Source: Hellea sp. (GTDB lineage: Bacteria > Pseudomonadota > Alphaproteobacteria > Caulobacterales > Maricaulaceae). Taken from it: DNA of 64,000 bases. A model generated the notes under the pieces. It had not been told where the DNA came from, searched no databases, and worked only from the letters and a program-made list of their open reading frames with translations. The stretch covers positions 62,001 to 126,000 of the forward strand of contig JABDKG010000053.1 in NCBI GenBank assembly GCA_013002305.1, in the 5' to 3' direction. Shown piece after piece: positions 30,693 through 39,709 of the stretch; positions within the stretch are counted from its first letter, which is position 1; each line of letters begins with the position of its first letter. The translations under genes were made by a program, and so were the position numbers.

Positions 30693-31063
30693 GCCGCAAA
30701 GTCCTCTACGTCATTGGCGCCATTGCTGTCTTGACCGGTATTTTCATTTTTGTCCGGCCACATCATTTCTACGACATGGTTCCTGGCCTGGATTTGATGG
30801 GACCGTTTAGCATTCACTTCATCCGGGATGTCGGCCTCGCCTATATCGCCAGCGGCGCCGTGATGGTCTGGGGCGCGCATCATTATAGTCGGCCTGCCGC
30901 AATTTCAGGCGCCCTATGGCCGTTTTTACATGCGCTATTCCACGTTCAAATTTGGGCGTACCGCGGATTTCCATTTGATGAGATATTCTTCGTCAATTTG
31001 ATTGGGGTTATTCTGGTAGCGTTTGTCGGGCTTTGGGCGGCGTTGAGATTACGGGCGGCATAA
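30689..31063 (+). CDS. Small four-helix membrane protein of unknown function
   Basis: This 124-residue protein has hydrophobic stretches at about 5-23, 48-65, 72-90 and 98-118, with conserved-looking polar pieces RPHHFYDMVPGLDLMGPFSIHFIRDVGLAYI. I do not recognise it as a named family beyond resemblance to small DUF-type membrane proteins. It is translationally coupled to soxG (ATGA overlap), which places it at the end of the sox operon. A role in housing or exporting a product is only a guess. The histidine pair near residue 25 and another at 64-65 are notable in such a short protein. Confidence 0.75.
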   Translation: MSRKVLYVIGAIAVLTGIFIFVRPHHFYDMVPGLDLMGPFSIHFIRDVGLAYIASGAVMVWGAHHYSRPAAISGALWPFLHALFHVQIWAYRGFPFDEIFFVNLIGVILVAFVGLWAALRLRAA

Positions 31064-31093
31064 TCAGTGAATTCTAAAACGATCAAAAAGCTC

Positions 31094-31199
31094 TGTCATC
31101 CCGTGCTTGACTCGGGACCTCGCCGATGAGGCATAAAGGCAGGCACGCCGAATTCAAAAACCAAGTTATGAGAGGTCCCGGGTCAAGCCCGGGATGACA
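31094..31199. repeat. Dispersed inverted repeat of the GTCATCCCGgGCTTGAcCCGGGAcCTC type between convergent operons
   Basis: The left arm at 31094-31121 (TGTCATCCCGTGCTTGACTC...) and the right arm at 31172-31199 (GAGGTCCCGGGTCAAGCCCG...) are near-perfect reverse complements, separated by 50 bases. Each arm also has its own inner palindrome (CCCGGGTCAAGCCCGGG). Sequences of this kind are known intergenic repeats in many alphaproteobacteria. Here it lies between the 3' ends of the sox operon and the fadN-like gene, and could end both transcripts. Confidence 0.8.
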
Positions 31200-31206
31200 A
31201 AAGGGT

Positions 31207-33504
31207 TTAATTCCGAATTGACTTACCGTGATCCAACAGCCCAACAATCCGTTCCTGCGTGGCGGCAGTTTTGGCCAATGTCAAAAACGCCCGACGTTCG
31301 GCTTCCAACAAATCTTGCTCTGTCCGCTTAGTACCCGGTTCAATTTCACCACCGGTCAATATCCGCGCAAACTCCGTCGAAACAACGGCATCATGCGGGA
31401 AGAGCTTGCCCTTGGCGACCATCTCATTGGCCCATTTGACCATTTTTTCGAACATGGGTTTTCCGGACATTTCGAGCGGTGGACGATCAAATTCTACCTG
31501 TTCTGACCCATCTTTGACCGCTGCCATCGCTTCCGTGAACAGGCGGTCGCGGTTGTTGACGTAGCGGTCATTGGGGCGAAGCATGGCCATATCGCGCGCG
31601 AGTACGGGTGAGCTGGCGGTTTTACCGTAACCGAGCGCCATAAAGGCTTCCCAAGCGGCCGCTTCCATGTCGCACTCTTTGGCCGTAAGCCAACGATAAA
31701 GCGTTTCTTTACAGCCGCCCCCGCCGGGTATTAGGCCAACGCCGGATTCAACCAATCCCATACTGGAATTGGCGTGGCAAATGACTTGTTTTGCATGCAG
31801 CACGACCTCAAAACCGCCGCCGAGCGACAGACCGACCGGCGCAGCGACAACCCGGAACTTTGCGTTTGCCATTTTAAGGCCTGTTTGCTGGAAATGATCA
31901 AGGAATTTGTCCATCCCGTCCCAATCTTCGGCTTCAAAGAATGAGCGCACTTCGCGCAGGTCGGCTCCGCAGGAGAAATGCTGCGCGTCATTGTGGACAA
32001 TTAACCCTTCAAGGCCTGTGTCAGCGACATGATCCAAGGCGCGGTCGAGGATCTGCATAGATTGAGACCCAAGCGCGTTGGCCTTGGAGTGGAACTCGAC
32101 CAGAGCGACGCCGTCGACTTCATAAGCGCTAGCAGCATCGTTTTCAAAAATCGGCGTCAGAGTTTTCTTGCGATCATTAAACCGAATCGTTCCGTCTGGC
32201 CGCTTGATCGGCGCGGTATTGCCGCCAAAAACCAAAGAAGACAGCTCACCATCGGTTTGGTAAAAACTTTTTCCTGCGGCCTGGCGCAAATAGTCTGGAA
32301 TATCACGCTGCTCTTTTTCGAGACGCTCGATCAAGTAATCCACCCCAATATCGTCCATCAACTCGAACGGACCTTTGATCCAGTTATAGCCCATTTTCAT
32401 GGCTTCATCGACGGCAACCGGTGTCTTGCCGACTTCAGGGATGAGCCCAGCAGCATAGACCAGAACACGCGACATGACTTGCCAAGCATAGTCACCATAG
32501 CGGCCATCATCTTCAAGGATATGGATGATGCCGTCTTTCTCAGCTTTGTTGGCGGGCGCGTGACTAAAGGCGTTGACGGATTCGTAATCGCCCGTTTTTA
32601 GGTTGATAACCTGCTTTTCACCGTCCTTGGTTCGGTAGAACCCCTGCCCGGATTTGCGGCCACGCTGACCGTTCTCGATCATCTCGGCCATGAGAGGCAG
32701 TTTGGTGCGAAAGGTATGAAAGTCATCACCTTCAGGCAGAATGCTGACGAGGCTGGCCGCGACGTCTGACATGAGGTCGATCCCGATCAGATCATAAAGT
32801 CCGAATACACCTGTTTTGGGGATGCCCATCGGGCGACCAAAAATTCCGTCGGCCTCAACCGGCGACAGGCCCATATCATTCGCAACATGAAGCGCAGTTT
32901 GGATGGCATAACAGCCAACGCGGTTGCCGAGAAATCCGGGTGTGTCTTTACAGGGCACGACGCCCTTCCCGAGTTCGCGGTCACAAAATTCATGAAGCTG
33001 CGCCATAATAGCCGGGTCGGTATCTTCACCCGCAACCAATTCCAGCAATGGCATAAACCGTACCGGATTAAAGAAATGTGTGATCGCAAAGTGCTTGCGA
33101 AATGCGAGCGGCATATCTTCGACGAGCAGTTTGATCGGGATAGTCGACGTATTGGAGCTGATAATTGCCTTGTCATGGCAAACATCGTCCAGTTTTTTGT
33201 AAAGGTCTTTCTTCAGATCGAGGCGCTCGAGGATAGCTTCTGCAATCCAATCGCATTCCGCTAACTTGTCAAAATCATCCCGAATATTCCCAACTGTGAT
33301 TAACTCGCCCGCTTCTGGACTTAGAACGCCCGGATTATTGGGGTTAGTCACACGGTCCTTGCCGCGCTGCGCTAACGCATTGACGTCATCGCCCTCGCGC
33401 GGCAGGTCAAGCAAGAGAACTTCAATACCAGCATTAGCGACCTGTCCGGCAATACCCGCGCCCATGGTCCCTGCGCCGATAACGGCGGCTTTCTTAATGG
33501 TCAT
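31207..33504 (-). CDS. 3-hydroxyacyl-CoA dehydrogenase / enoyl-CoA hydratase, FadN type
   Basis: This bifunctional beta-oxidation enzyme has the dehydrogenase in front and the crotonase at the back, the reverse of FadB/FadJ and as in Bacillus FadN. NAD-binding KKAAVIGAGTMGAGIAGQVANAG and the 3HCDH signature HFFNPVRFMPLLELV are followed by two C-terminal 3HCDH subdomains to about residue 430. The crotonase region GLEGLIVHNDAQHFSCGADLREV holds the oxyanion segment and LSLGGGFEVVLHAKQVICHANSSMGLVESGVGLIPGGGG the second. It has 765 residues. It ends an operon after metY and a hydrolase. No thiolase or acyl-CoA dehydrogenase is adjacent. It could serve fatty acids or carnitine-derived CoA esters. 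Confidence 0.92.
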   Translation of the reverse strand: MTIKKAAVIGAGTMGAGIAGQVANAGIEVLLLDLPREGDDVNALAQRGKDRVTNPNNPGVLSPEAGELITVGNIRDDFDKLAECDWIAEAILERLDLKKDLYKKLDDVCHDKAIISSNTSTIPIKLLVEDMPLAFRKHFAITHFFNPVRFMPLLELVAGEDTDPAIMAQLHEFCDRELGKGVVPCKDTPGFLGNRVGCYAIQTALHVANDMGLSPVEADGIFGRPMGIPKTGVFGLYDLIGIDLMSDVAASLVSILPEGDDFHTFRTKLPLMAEMIENGQRGRKSGQGFYRTKDGEKQVINLKTGDYESVNAFSHAPANKAEKDGIIHILEDDGRYGDYAWQVMSRVLVYAAGLIPEVGKTPVAVDEAMKMGYNWIKGPFELMDDIGVDYLIERLEKEQRDIPDYLRQAAGKSFYQTDGELSSLVFGGNTAPIKRPDGTIRFNDRKKTLTPIFENDAASAYEVDGVALVEFHSKANALGSQSMQILDRALDHVADTGLEGLIVHNDAQHFSCGADLREVRSFFEAEDWDGMDKFLDHFQQTGLKMANAKFRVVAAPVGLSLGGGFEVVLHAKQVICHANSSMGLVESGVGLIPGGGGCKETLYRWLTAKECDMEAAAWEAFMALGYGKTASSPVLARDMAMLRPNDRYVNNRDRLFTEAMAAVKDGSEQVEFDRPPLEMSGKPMFEKMVKWANEMVAKGKLFPHDAVVSTEFARILTGGEIEPGTKRTEQDLLEAERRAFLTLAKTAATQERIVGLLDHGKSIRN

Positions 33505-33513
33505 GGCAATCTC

Positions 33514-34320
33514 CTAGGCGGCAGCTTGGGACTGCACGGCAGAAACGAAATTTCGAAGGGCATCAAGCGTCTGTCTCGGCGCTTCAATAGGCAACATATG
33601 ACCGTAACCCTTTAATATTATTGGCTTAACGCCCATAGAGTCAGCGAGCTTTAACCCAGCTTTCAGGGGCGTCATCTTATCTTTATCGGCCAAAATACAG
33701 CATCCCGGTATATTGCCAAGCGAACTAACAGCCGCGTCTCCGCTGGTGTAATCGGCACAGGCCTGTAGGTCGGCGGCGAGAGGATTACGGCTCATAATAG
33801 CGCGGCCAATGGCGATGGGCTGCATGCCCGGCACGGCGCTAATGCCATTATGAGCACCCGGACCAAATCCCCAATTGACCATCATGTGCGCAGCTTTGGC
33901 CGAGCTGGCTTTGGCCGTATCGATTAAAGCCTGGTTCACTGGAATAGCCGCAGCGGTGCCAATCGCCGTTAAAGACAAGGCCCGTTCAGGATTCTTCTTG
34001 GCAAATTCTATAGCCGTCAAAAACCCTTGAGAATGACCAACCAAATGGGCGGACTTTACGCCGGCTGCGTCCAAAAAGTCTGAAAACCAAGAGGCACTGT
34101 CCTCGATAGATGCGCAGGCGTTTCCAGCTGAAAGGCTGTGCCCCGGTAAATCTGGCGCGAGCACCGAATAGCCGTGATAGGCAAACCACCGCGTTTGCAG
34201 CGCAAAGCTGCGATGATCCAGTCCGCTCCCGTGCAGGAAGACGACTGTTGGCAAGCCAGTGTCGAATTCTTTGCCACCAGTCGCTGCAAAGACTTCATGT
34301 CCATTGACATCTAATCTCAT
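33514..34320 (-). CDS. Alpha/beta hydrolase
   Basis: This 268-residue cytosolic hydrolase has the HG motif VVFLHGSGLDHRSF, the nucleophile elbow LVGHSQGFLTAI (Ser in GHSQG), acid near CCILADKDKMTP and catalytic His in KGYGHMLPIEAP. The arrangement fits the 2-hydroxy-6-ketonona or esterase/homoserine acetyltransferase-like branches; an individual substrate cannot be assigned. Its start overlaps the metY stop by four bases (ATGA), and it precedes the fadN-like gene by nine bases, so it is cotranscribed with both. Coupling to metY leaves open a role with acyl-homoserine or thioester substrates. Confidence 0.87.
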   Translation of the reverse strand: MRLDVNGHEVFAATGGKEFDTGLPTVVFLHGSGLDHRSFALQTRWFAYHGYSVLAPDLPGHSLSAGNACASIEDSASWFSDFLDAAGVKSAHLVGHSQGFLTAIEFAKKNPERALSLTAIGTAAAIPVNQALIDTAKASSAKAAHMMVNWGFGPGAHNGISAVPGMQPIAIGRAIMSRNPLAADLQACADYTSGDAAVSSLGNIPGCCILADKDKMTPLKAGLKLADSMGVKPIILKGYGHMLPIEAPRQTLDALRNFVSAVQSQAAA

Positions 34321-35627
34321 TTTGAAGCCTTCCCAGTAACGCGTGACGCAGCTTTTAAGCCCTTGGCAAAATCACTCGTGATATCTTTGATATCCTCGAG
34401 GCCAACAGACACGCGGATGAGATCTTCGCTAATACCGGAGGCTTCCAGCGCCTCTTTGGTCAAGCGTGAATGGGTTGTGCTGCCCGGATGTAAAACAAGC
34501 GTGCGGCTATCACCGACATTGGCAAGGTGGCTCGCGAGCTGGACGGAGTTGATAAAGGCAATTCCGCCTTCTCGCCCGCCAGTGACACCGAAGCATAACA
34601 TCGCTCCTGCGCCGTTAGGGAATAGCGATTTCGCGACATCAGAACTTTCATTACTATCAAGTTCAGGATGATTGACCCATGTGACCGCGTCTTGCTCGAG
34701 AAGCCAGTCCCTTAAGGATATGGTATTTTTGACATGTTTTTGCATACGCAGCGACAAGGTCTCAACGCCTTGTAGGATGAGAAAGGCGTTTTGCGGCGAG
34801 AGAGCCGCGCCGAGATCTCGCATGGCCTCACTGCGAACCTTCATAACAAAACAATTCGGGCCAAACTCTTCCCAAAACCGCATGCCGTGATAAGGCGCGA
34901 AGGGCTCGGTCATTTCCGGAAAACGGCCATTGCCCCAATCAAAATTTCCGCCGTCAACAATCACGCCGCCAATCGCCGCGCCGTGTCCGCCAATCCATTT
35001 CGTGATCGAATGAACAACTATGTTTGCGCCATGCTCAATCGGGCGGCAAAGGGAGGGCGTCGCAAAGGTCGCATCCACAACCACCGGCACGCCCATTTCA
35101 TTGGCGATTTTGGCAATCTCCGGCAGGTTCGATGTCTCCATGCCGGGGTTTGAAATGCTTTCACAAAAGACCAGTTTCGTATTGGGCTTGATCGCCGCTC
35201 GTAGTGCTTCGGGATCATTAATCGAGACAAAATCAGTATTGATATCAAAGCGCGGCAAAGTATGGCGCAGCAAGGTCGCTGTTGAACCATAAATTTGTTC
35301 GGACGAAACGATATGATCGCCCGCCGAACAAAGCGTTGTGAAAGTTGCATAAAGCGCCGACATCCCCGAAGCTGTACAAATCGCGCCGCTGCCGCCTTCG
35401 AGCGCCGCCAGTCTTTGCTCTAAAACCGCGACGGTCGGATTGGATATACGCGAGTAAATATGTCCGCCGCGCTCAACATTGAACAAGGATTTAGCGTCCG
35501 ACACGTCATCAAATGCATAGGAGGTAGTTTGGTAGATAGGCACTGCCCGAGATCCGAATTGCAGTTCTGGTGAATAACCCGTGTGCAGGGCGATTGTTGA
35601 AGGTTTATAAAAAGATGAATTGCTCAT
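34317..35627 (-). CDS. metY: O-acetylhomoserine sulfhydrylase (Cys/Met metabolism PLP enzyme)
   Basis: This PLP enzyme joins O-acetylhomoserine with sulfide to form homocysteine, or with methanethiol to form methionine. Family blocks are FGSRAVPIYQTTSYAFDD, GHIYSRISNPTVAVLEQRLAALEGG, VVDATFATPSLCRPIEHGANIVVHSITKWIGGHG (the PLP lysine is in SITKWIGG), and the long C-terminal domain QSVQLASHLANVGDSRTLVLHPGSTTHSRL. The ATG at 35627 (MSNSSFYKPST) is the true start; the track extension reads through repeat DNA. It has 436 residues, the MetY length. In a window with dmdA it could capture methanethiol released from DMSP, and its homocysteine product feeds Bmt. Confidence 0.93.
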   Translation of the reverse strand: MSNSSFYKPSTIALHTGYSPELQFGSRAVPIYQTTSYAFDDVSDAKSLFNVERGGHIYSRISNPTVAVLEQRLAALEGGSGAICTASGMSALYATFTTLCSAGDHIVSSEQIYGSTATLLRHTLPRFDINTDFVSINDPEALRAAIKPNTKLVFCESISNPGMETSNLPEIAKIANEMGVPVVVDATFATPSLCRPIEHGANIVVHSITKWIGGHGAAIGGVIVDGGNFDWGNGRFPEMTEPFAPYHGMRFWEEFGPNCFVMKVRSEAMRDLGAALSPQNAFLILQGVETLSLRMQKHVKNTISLRDWLLEQDAVTWVNHPELDSNESSDVAKSLFPNGAGAMLCFGVTGGREGGIAFINSVQLASHLANVGDSRTLVLHPGSTTHSRLTKEALEASGISEDLIRVSVGLEDIKDITSDFAKGLKAASRVTGKASK

Positions 35628-35709
35628 GTAAATCTTTCGAATATTCTTACGCGCTTGATAAATCCACGCTGGCCATTTGTCGAGAAAAACCCCTAACCCA
35701 CTTCGCTCT

Positions 35710-35727
35710 CCCCGCCTTAGCGCGGGG
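35710..35727. repeat. Short GC-rich palindrome upstream of metY
   Basis: CCCCGC-CTTAGC-GCGGGG forms a six-pair perfect stem. It lies in the 186-base gap between mttB and metY and is read as peptide DPALRRGERSG in the spurious metY extension, typical of a dispersed intergenic element. The function is unknown. Confidence 0.55.
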
Positions 35728-35772
35728 TCCATGGTTACCAACCTATTTTCAAAGTTACACTTAAATTCGACA

Positions 35773-35806
35773 TCGCTTGGGTCCCGCCCTACGGCGGGAT
35801 AAGCGA
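35773..35806 (-). terminator. Stem-loop after the corrinoid operon (possible terminator or dispersed palindrome)
   Basis: TCGCTTgggTCCCGCC-CTAC-GGCGGGAtAAGCGA folds into a long stem with a four-base loop, beginning eight bases downstream of the mttB-like stop. It lacks a long T-run in either direction, so it could be a processing or stability element or a factor-independent terminator of weak kind. It separates the nine-gene C1 operon from metY. Confidence 0.5.
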
Positions 35807-35813
35807 GTTCAGA

Positions 35814-37346
35814 TTAGCTAATATTACTATCCTCAAAGCTGGCCTTTTTGTCGGCCATGTATTTTAGCAAGCGTGCATCAATGTCTGGATCAAGTTCCGG
35901 TGGTTGATAATCCGCCAGCATAGTCTTGTAGATTTTTTCGGCGCGGTCTTCGGCTGATAATGACCCATCTTCGACCCATTGCTCATAGCTGTTATTGTCA
36001 GCCACTTCAGATGTATAGAATGCGGTTTTAAAGTTTTTCTGGGTATGTTCACAGCCAAGGAAATGTTGTCCCGGGCCAACTTCTGCGAGAGCATCTAAGG
36101 CCTGACCATTTTCGCTCATATCAACGCCTTTGGCATAAACCGCCATCATGCCAGCTTGATCGCAGTCCATGATAAACTTCTCGTATCCCATGGAGAGACC
36201 GCCTTCTTGCCAGCCTGCTGTGTGGAGCATGAAATTCACGCCAGCCAGTAATCCGTTTTGCAGCGTGTTAGCGGCTTCGTAAGCTGCCTGTGCATCCGGG
36301 AGTTTAGAGGCGTTAAACCCGCCGGCTGAGCGGAAAGGTACGCCGAGCCGCCGCGCAAGCGCCGCGCCCATATTGATGATAAGCGAAGCTTCAGGCGTTC
36401 CGAATGTCGGTGCGCCGGATTGCATCGACATGGACGACACGAAGTTACCGTAAATCACAGGTGCACCGGGACGAACCAATTGCGCCAATGCCATCCCAAC
36501 CATGCCTTCCGCGAGGCTCTGCGCTGCAACGGCGGCAGAGGTCACGGGCGACATTGCGCCTGCCACCACAAATGGACTTGGGATAACAGCTTGGTTATGC
36601 CGAGCATAGTTCTTGAGCGAGCCGAGCATGACCCGGTCAAATGTCATCGGTGAATTTGCGTTGATCAAGCTGACCAACACGCAGTTCTCTTCGACAAAGT
36701 CATCGCCAAAAACAATCTTAGCCATATCGACCGTATCAAGCGCGCGACGCGGCGCGGTGACAGAACCCATGAAGGGCTTGTCGGAATATTTGATATGGGA
36801 GTAGACCATATCGTAATGGCGCTTGTTGACCGGCAGATCGACAGGCTCACAAACCGTCCCGCCGCTGTGATGCAGATGCGGTGACATATAAGCGAGTTTT
36901 ACGAAATTGCGGAAATCCTCAATCGTAGCGTAACGGCGGCCGCCCTCTTTTGAATAGACGAACGGCGGGCCGTAAGCCGGAACTAAAACCGTGTTAACGC
37001 CGCCGATTTCGATGTTGTTTGCGGAATTACGCGCATATTGCGTAAACTGAGCCGGTGCTGATATTTGAATGATCTCACGCAGCATACCCCGCGGAAAACG
37101 AACGCGCTCACCATCTGCTGATGCGCCTGCCGCAACGAACAAGTCAATAGTCTCTTTGTCGTCTTGGATATCAATCCCTATTTCCTCAAGAATTGTATCA
37201 GCATTGTATTCGAGGATTCCTAGATCAGTATCGCCTAAAACCGAATAGGGCGGAATTTTCCGCACGATAAACGGGTCTCTAGGAGCCTTCGCGGCTGCAT
37301 TTGCTGCGGCGCGACCTGCGCGGCCACCTCTTGCTCGTCTTGCCAT
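35814..37346 (-). CDS. Non-pyrrolysine MttB-family corrinoid methyltransferase (MtgB-like)
   Basis: It belongs to the trimethylamine methyltransferase superfamily. The 510-residue frame has no in-frame UAG, so it is of the pyrrolysine-free kind, whose studied members demethylate glycine betaine (MtgB), proline betaine or carnitine and methylate a corrinoid protein. The body runs from IPPYSVLGDTDLGILEYNADTILEEIGIDI to EHTQKNFKTAFYTSEVADNNSYEQW. GAGGA precedes the ATG. It begins with the unusual basic leader MARRARGGRAGRAAANAAAK, absent from the catalytic fold. It is last in the operon with its corrinoid protein, activase and methyl-THF methyltransferase. Glycine betaine is the likely substrate given bmt and sox nearby; this is inference. 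Confidence 0.88.
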   Translation of the reverse strand: MARRARGGRAGRAAANAAAKAPRDPFIVRKIPPYSVLGDTDLGILEYNADTILEEIGIDIQDDKETIDLFVAAGASADGERVRFPRGMLREIIQISAPAQFTQYARNSANNIEIGGVNTVLVPAYGPPFVYSKEGGRRYATIEDFRNFVKLAYMSPHLHHSGGTVCEPVDLPVNKRHYDMVYSHIKYSDKPFMGSVTAPRRALDTVDMAKIVFGDDFVEENCVLVSLINANSPMTFDRVMLGSLKNYARHNQAVIPSPFVVAGAMSPVTSAAVAAQSLAEGMVGMALAQLVRPGAPVIYGNFVSSMSMQSGAPTFGTPEASLIINMGAALARRLGVPFRSAGGFNASKLPDAQAAYEAANTLQNGLLAGVNFMLHTAGWQEGGLSMGYEKFIMDCDQAGMMAVYAKGVDMSENGQALDALAEVGPGQHFLGCEHTQKNFKTAFYTSEVADNNSYEQWVEDGSLSAEDRAEKIYKTMLADYQPPELDPDIDARLLKYMADKKASFEDSNIS

Positions 37347-37358
37347 AATATGTCCTCT

Positions 37359-39302
37359 TTATGACCTGCGCCGTTTGCGGCGTCTTTGTTGGTTGTTTTC
37401 ACTTTGTGCTGGCGCCGTCGGAAACTTCATCGAGCCGACGAAATAATCCTGAAATTTTGGCTCCAGCGCGGTTTCCATTTTTTCGATATGTTTGACCGCT
37501 TCAATAATTTTGGCTCGGTGACCTCGATCAAGAAGGGCCATCGCGGCACCCATGCCCGCTGCATTACCGACAGAACGGATGATATCCGCAGGCGCATTGG
37601 GGATGATACCAATGTCTGACACATATTTGGGATCGAGATGCGTCCCAAAAGCCCCTGCCAATAAAACTTCGTCAAACTGTTCACAGCCAAGAGATTCGGC
37701 GAGCAACTGCGCGCCAGCATAAAGCGCAGCCTTAGCGAGCTGCACAGCACGAATATCTGTCTGTTTGATGTAAAGCGGGTTTACTGCTCTATCCAACAGA
37801 AGATATTTTTGACTTTTGCCTTCATTGTCCGGCAGCATGCGTCCCGATGTATCTCCATTCACAAATAGACCACCTCGATCCACCAGCTCAGCGTTTGCAA
37901 GTTCAACCATGACTTCGAAAATGCCGGAGCCGCAAATACCTGTAATTTTATGGTTAGAAAGATCATCTTCATCGGACAACCATTCATCATGGCCGATAAT
38001 TTTAACGCTCGCCTTCTTGGTGATCGGGTCAATCCGCACGCGTTCAATCGCGCCAAGGCTGGCGCGAACGCCGCAGCTTATTTCTGCGCCTTCCAGCGCC
38101 GGACCTGTTGGCGAAGAGGCTGCCGTAACCTTGCCATTGTGGGAAAGAACGAGCTCAGCATTTGTGCCAATATCTACTAGTAAGACTGAACGATTTTCCA
38201 TGATTGCAATCTGCGTGAGATATGCCGCCGTTGTGTCTGCCCCGACATGGCCGCCAATGAGCGGAAACAGCGACACCTGCGCCGTGTCGGATAATCCGAG
38301 GTCCAGTCGCCCAGCTGGAATATCAAGCCAGTCTTTAATGGCGAGCGTAAAGGGCGCGACGCCAAGCTCGACCGGATTTGCCCCGATGACCAGATGATGC
38401 ATGATCGGATTACCGACGCAGATGACATCCAGAAGTTGGTTAGGCCCAAGCGCTAGCTTTTCAACCGCTTCGGCGAGCATAGATTTAATCTGACCGCGAA
38501 TAGCGGCGGTTAGCTTAATTTCGCCGCCTTTATTTATCATAATGTATGAGACTCGGCTCATCAGATCTTCGCCGTAGCGAATTTGAGGGTTCATGGCGGC
38601 CTTTTCATAGACCGGCTGACCCGATGCCAGATTAAACACATACATCGCAACAGACGTCGAGCCGACATCAATGGCCGCGCCGTAAAGATCAAACGGAGAT
38701 GGCGGCCAGACATCAATGATTGTATCATCGTTTCGAACCACCGAAATGACCGTGCGATCATGCTTGCGCAAAATGTCCTGCAACTTGATCAGCATGCGGT
38801 GAGTTGGACGAACGCACAATCCATGGTGTTCGTTTAGGGCTGCAACCAATGCCTCCCCGTCACTTGGGTTTGCTTCGAGCGTAGGTACGGGCAATTGCAC
38901 CATATACAGACGAATTGCCGGGTTCAGGGGCACATCAATCGGCGTACTTTTTTTATGTATGGAGCTTTCGGCTTCGCGGCTATCGCTCGGGACTTCTACG
39001 ACGAGATCTCCGCGTATTTTAGCGCGGCAGGCCAGGCGCCGCGTGTCTGACAGCTCTCCATCATGAATGGCTTTCTTCTCGGTTGGGGTCAGCTTGCCGA
39101 TATTTTCAACGGTAACATCCAGATTAAACTTGGCGTGTTTACCAGTGTCGATCTCGCACTGGCAGCGCTTGCACAGACCCATACCGCCGCAAATGGATTG
39201 GATATCAACACCCGCGTTAAGCGCTACGTCATAGACGGTTTGGCCATCCTGTGCCTCAGTCCGAATACCGGACGGTGTGAATATGACAGTGTGCTTGCCC
39301 AT
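37359..39302 (-). CDS. ATP-dependent corrinoid activase (RACo/RamA-like, DUF4445 ASKHA protein)
   Basis: It re-reduces inactive Co(II) corrinoid protein to Co(I) at the cost of ATP. An N-terminal plant-type 2Fe-2S domain has C38, C44, C47 (SICGGMGLCKRC) with another Cys near residue 92. A linker follows, then the ASKHA ATPase fold: GAAIDVGSTSVAMYVF (phosphate 1), LLVDIGTNAELVLS (phosphate 2), and the DEVLLAGAFGTHLD adenosine loop. Single 2Fe-2S plus DUF4445 is the RACo/RamQ architecture rather than the two-4Fe4S RamA of methanogens. It has 647 residues. It ends in the basic tail QQRRRKRRRS. The start overlaps the GFA gene stop as TAATG. Confidence 0.9.
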   Translation of the reverse strand: MGKHTVIFTPSGIRTEAQDGQTVYDVALNAGVDIQSICGGMGLCKRCQCEIDTGKHAKFNLDVTVENIGKLTPTEKKAIHDGELSDTRRLACRAKIRGDLVVEVPSDSREAESSIHKKSTPIDVPLNPAIRLYMVQLPVPTLEANPSDGEALVAALNEHHGLCVRPTHRMLIKLQDILRKHDRTVISVVRNDDTIIDVWPPSPFDLYGAAIDVGSTSVAMYVFNLASGQPVYEKAAMNPQIRYGEDLMSRVSYIMINKGGEIKLTAAIRGQIKSMLAEAVEKLALGPNQLLDVICVGNPIMHHLVIGANPVELGVAPFTLAIKDWLDIPAGRLDLGLSDTAQVSLFPLIGGHVGADTTAAYLTQIAIMENRSVLLVDIGTNAELVLSHNGKVTAASSPTGPALEGAEISCGVRASLGAIERVRIDPITKKASVKIIGHDEWLSDEDDLSNHKITGICGSGIFEVMVELANAELVDRGGLFVNGDTSGRMLPDNEGKSQKYLLLDRAVNPLYIKQTDIRAVQLAKAALYAGAQLLAESLGCEQFDEVLLAGAFGTHLDPKYVSDIGIIPNAPADIIRSVGNAAGMGAAMALLDRGHRAKIIEAVKHIEKMETALEPKFQDYFVGSMKFPTAPAQSENNQQRRRKRRRS

Positions 39303-39709
39303 TAGTTCGCGCGAACACCTTCTATTGGATAGCCTTCATATTGCGGTAGACCATCAGTAATATCGTAATGGGCTGGCTTTTCTTCGACGTAAATATGGCC
39401 CTTTACCTTGAGGCCTGATGTATCGTCGATACAACCCGTTAATACGCTCATGGTCGGCTTTTCGTGCATGGACCAGAACATATAGCATCCGCAATTCGGA
39501 CAATGACCGGATTCTGATCTATCAGAGACCGGCAACCAATTGACTTCGCCTTTAATTGTGATGTTTTCGCGCGGCGCGCCAGCGGCCGAAATATACAATC
39601 CTGTCAACTTTTGACATTGCTTGCAGTGGCAATACCAAATGTCGGACAGCCCAGCCGCCTCAAAGGTGACCGAGCCGCACAAACAGGAGCCTTTATAGAT
39701 TTTTACCAC
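39302..39709 (-). CDS. GFA/CENP-V family zinc protein
   Basis: This is a glutathione-dependent formaldehyde-activating (GFA) family protein. Zinc-binding cysteines appear as GSCLCGSVTFEA, YCHCKQCQKLTG and HCPNCGCYMFWS in the spacing of the Mss4-like fold. The true start is the GTG at 39709 (VVKIYKGSCLCG), which overlaps the upstream stop as TAGTG and has GGAG before it; the 30 extra residues in the track are another gene's frame. It has 135 residues. Most GFA proteins have no proven activity. Inside a demethylation operon, a role in handling formaldehyde leaked from folate or sarcosine oxidation is plausible but unproven. Confidence 0.87.
   Translation of the reverse strand: MVKIYKGSCLCGSVTFEAAGLSDIWYCHCKQCQKLTGLYISAAGAPRENITIKGEVNWLPVSDRSESGHCPNCGCYMFWSMHEKPTMSVLTGCIDDTSGLKVKGHIYVEEKPAHYDITDGLPQYEGYPIEGVRAN

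Noticed and set aside
35628-35741. 38-residue N-terminal extension of metY (DPALRRGERSGLGVFLD)
   Set aside because: It reads through a GC-rich palindrome and has no family similarity. The ATG at 35627 matches the normal MetY start.
35814-37346. Pyrrolysine-dependent trimethylamine methyltransferase
   Set aside because: The reading frame is full length with no in-frame UAG and no pyl genes are seen, so it belongs to the pyrrolysine-free MttB group.
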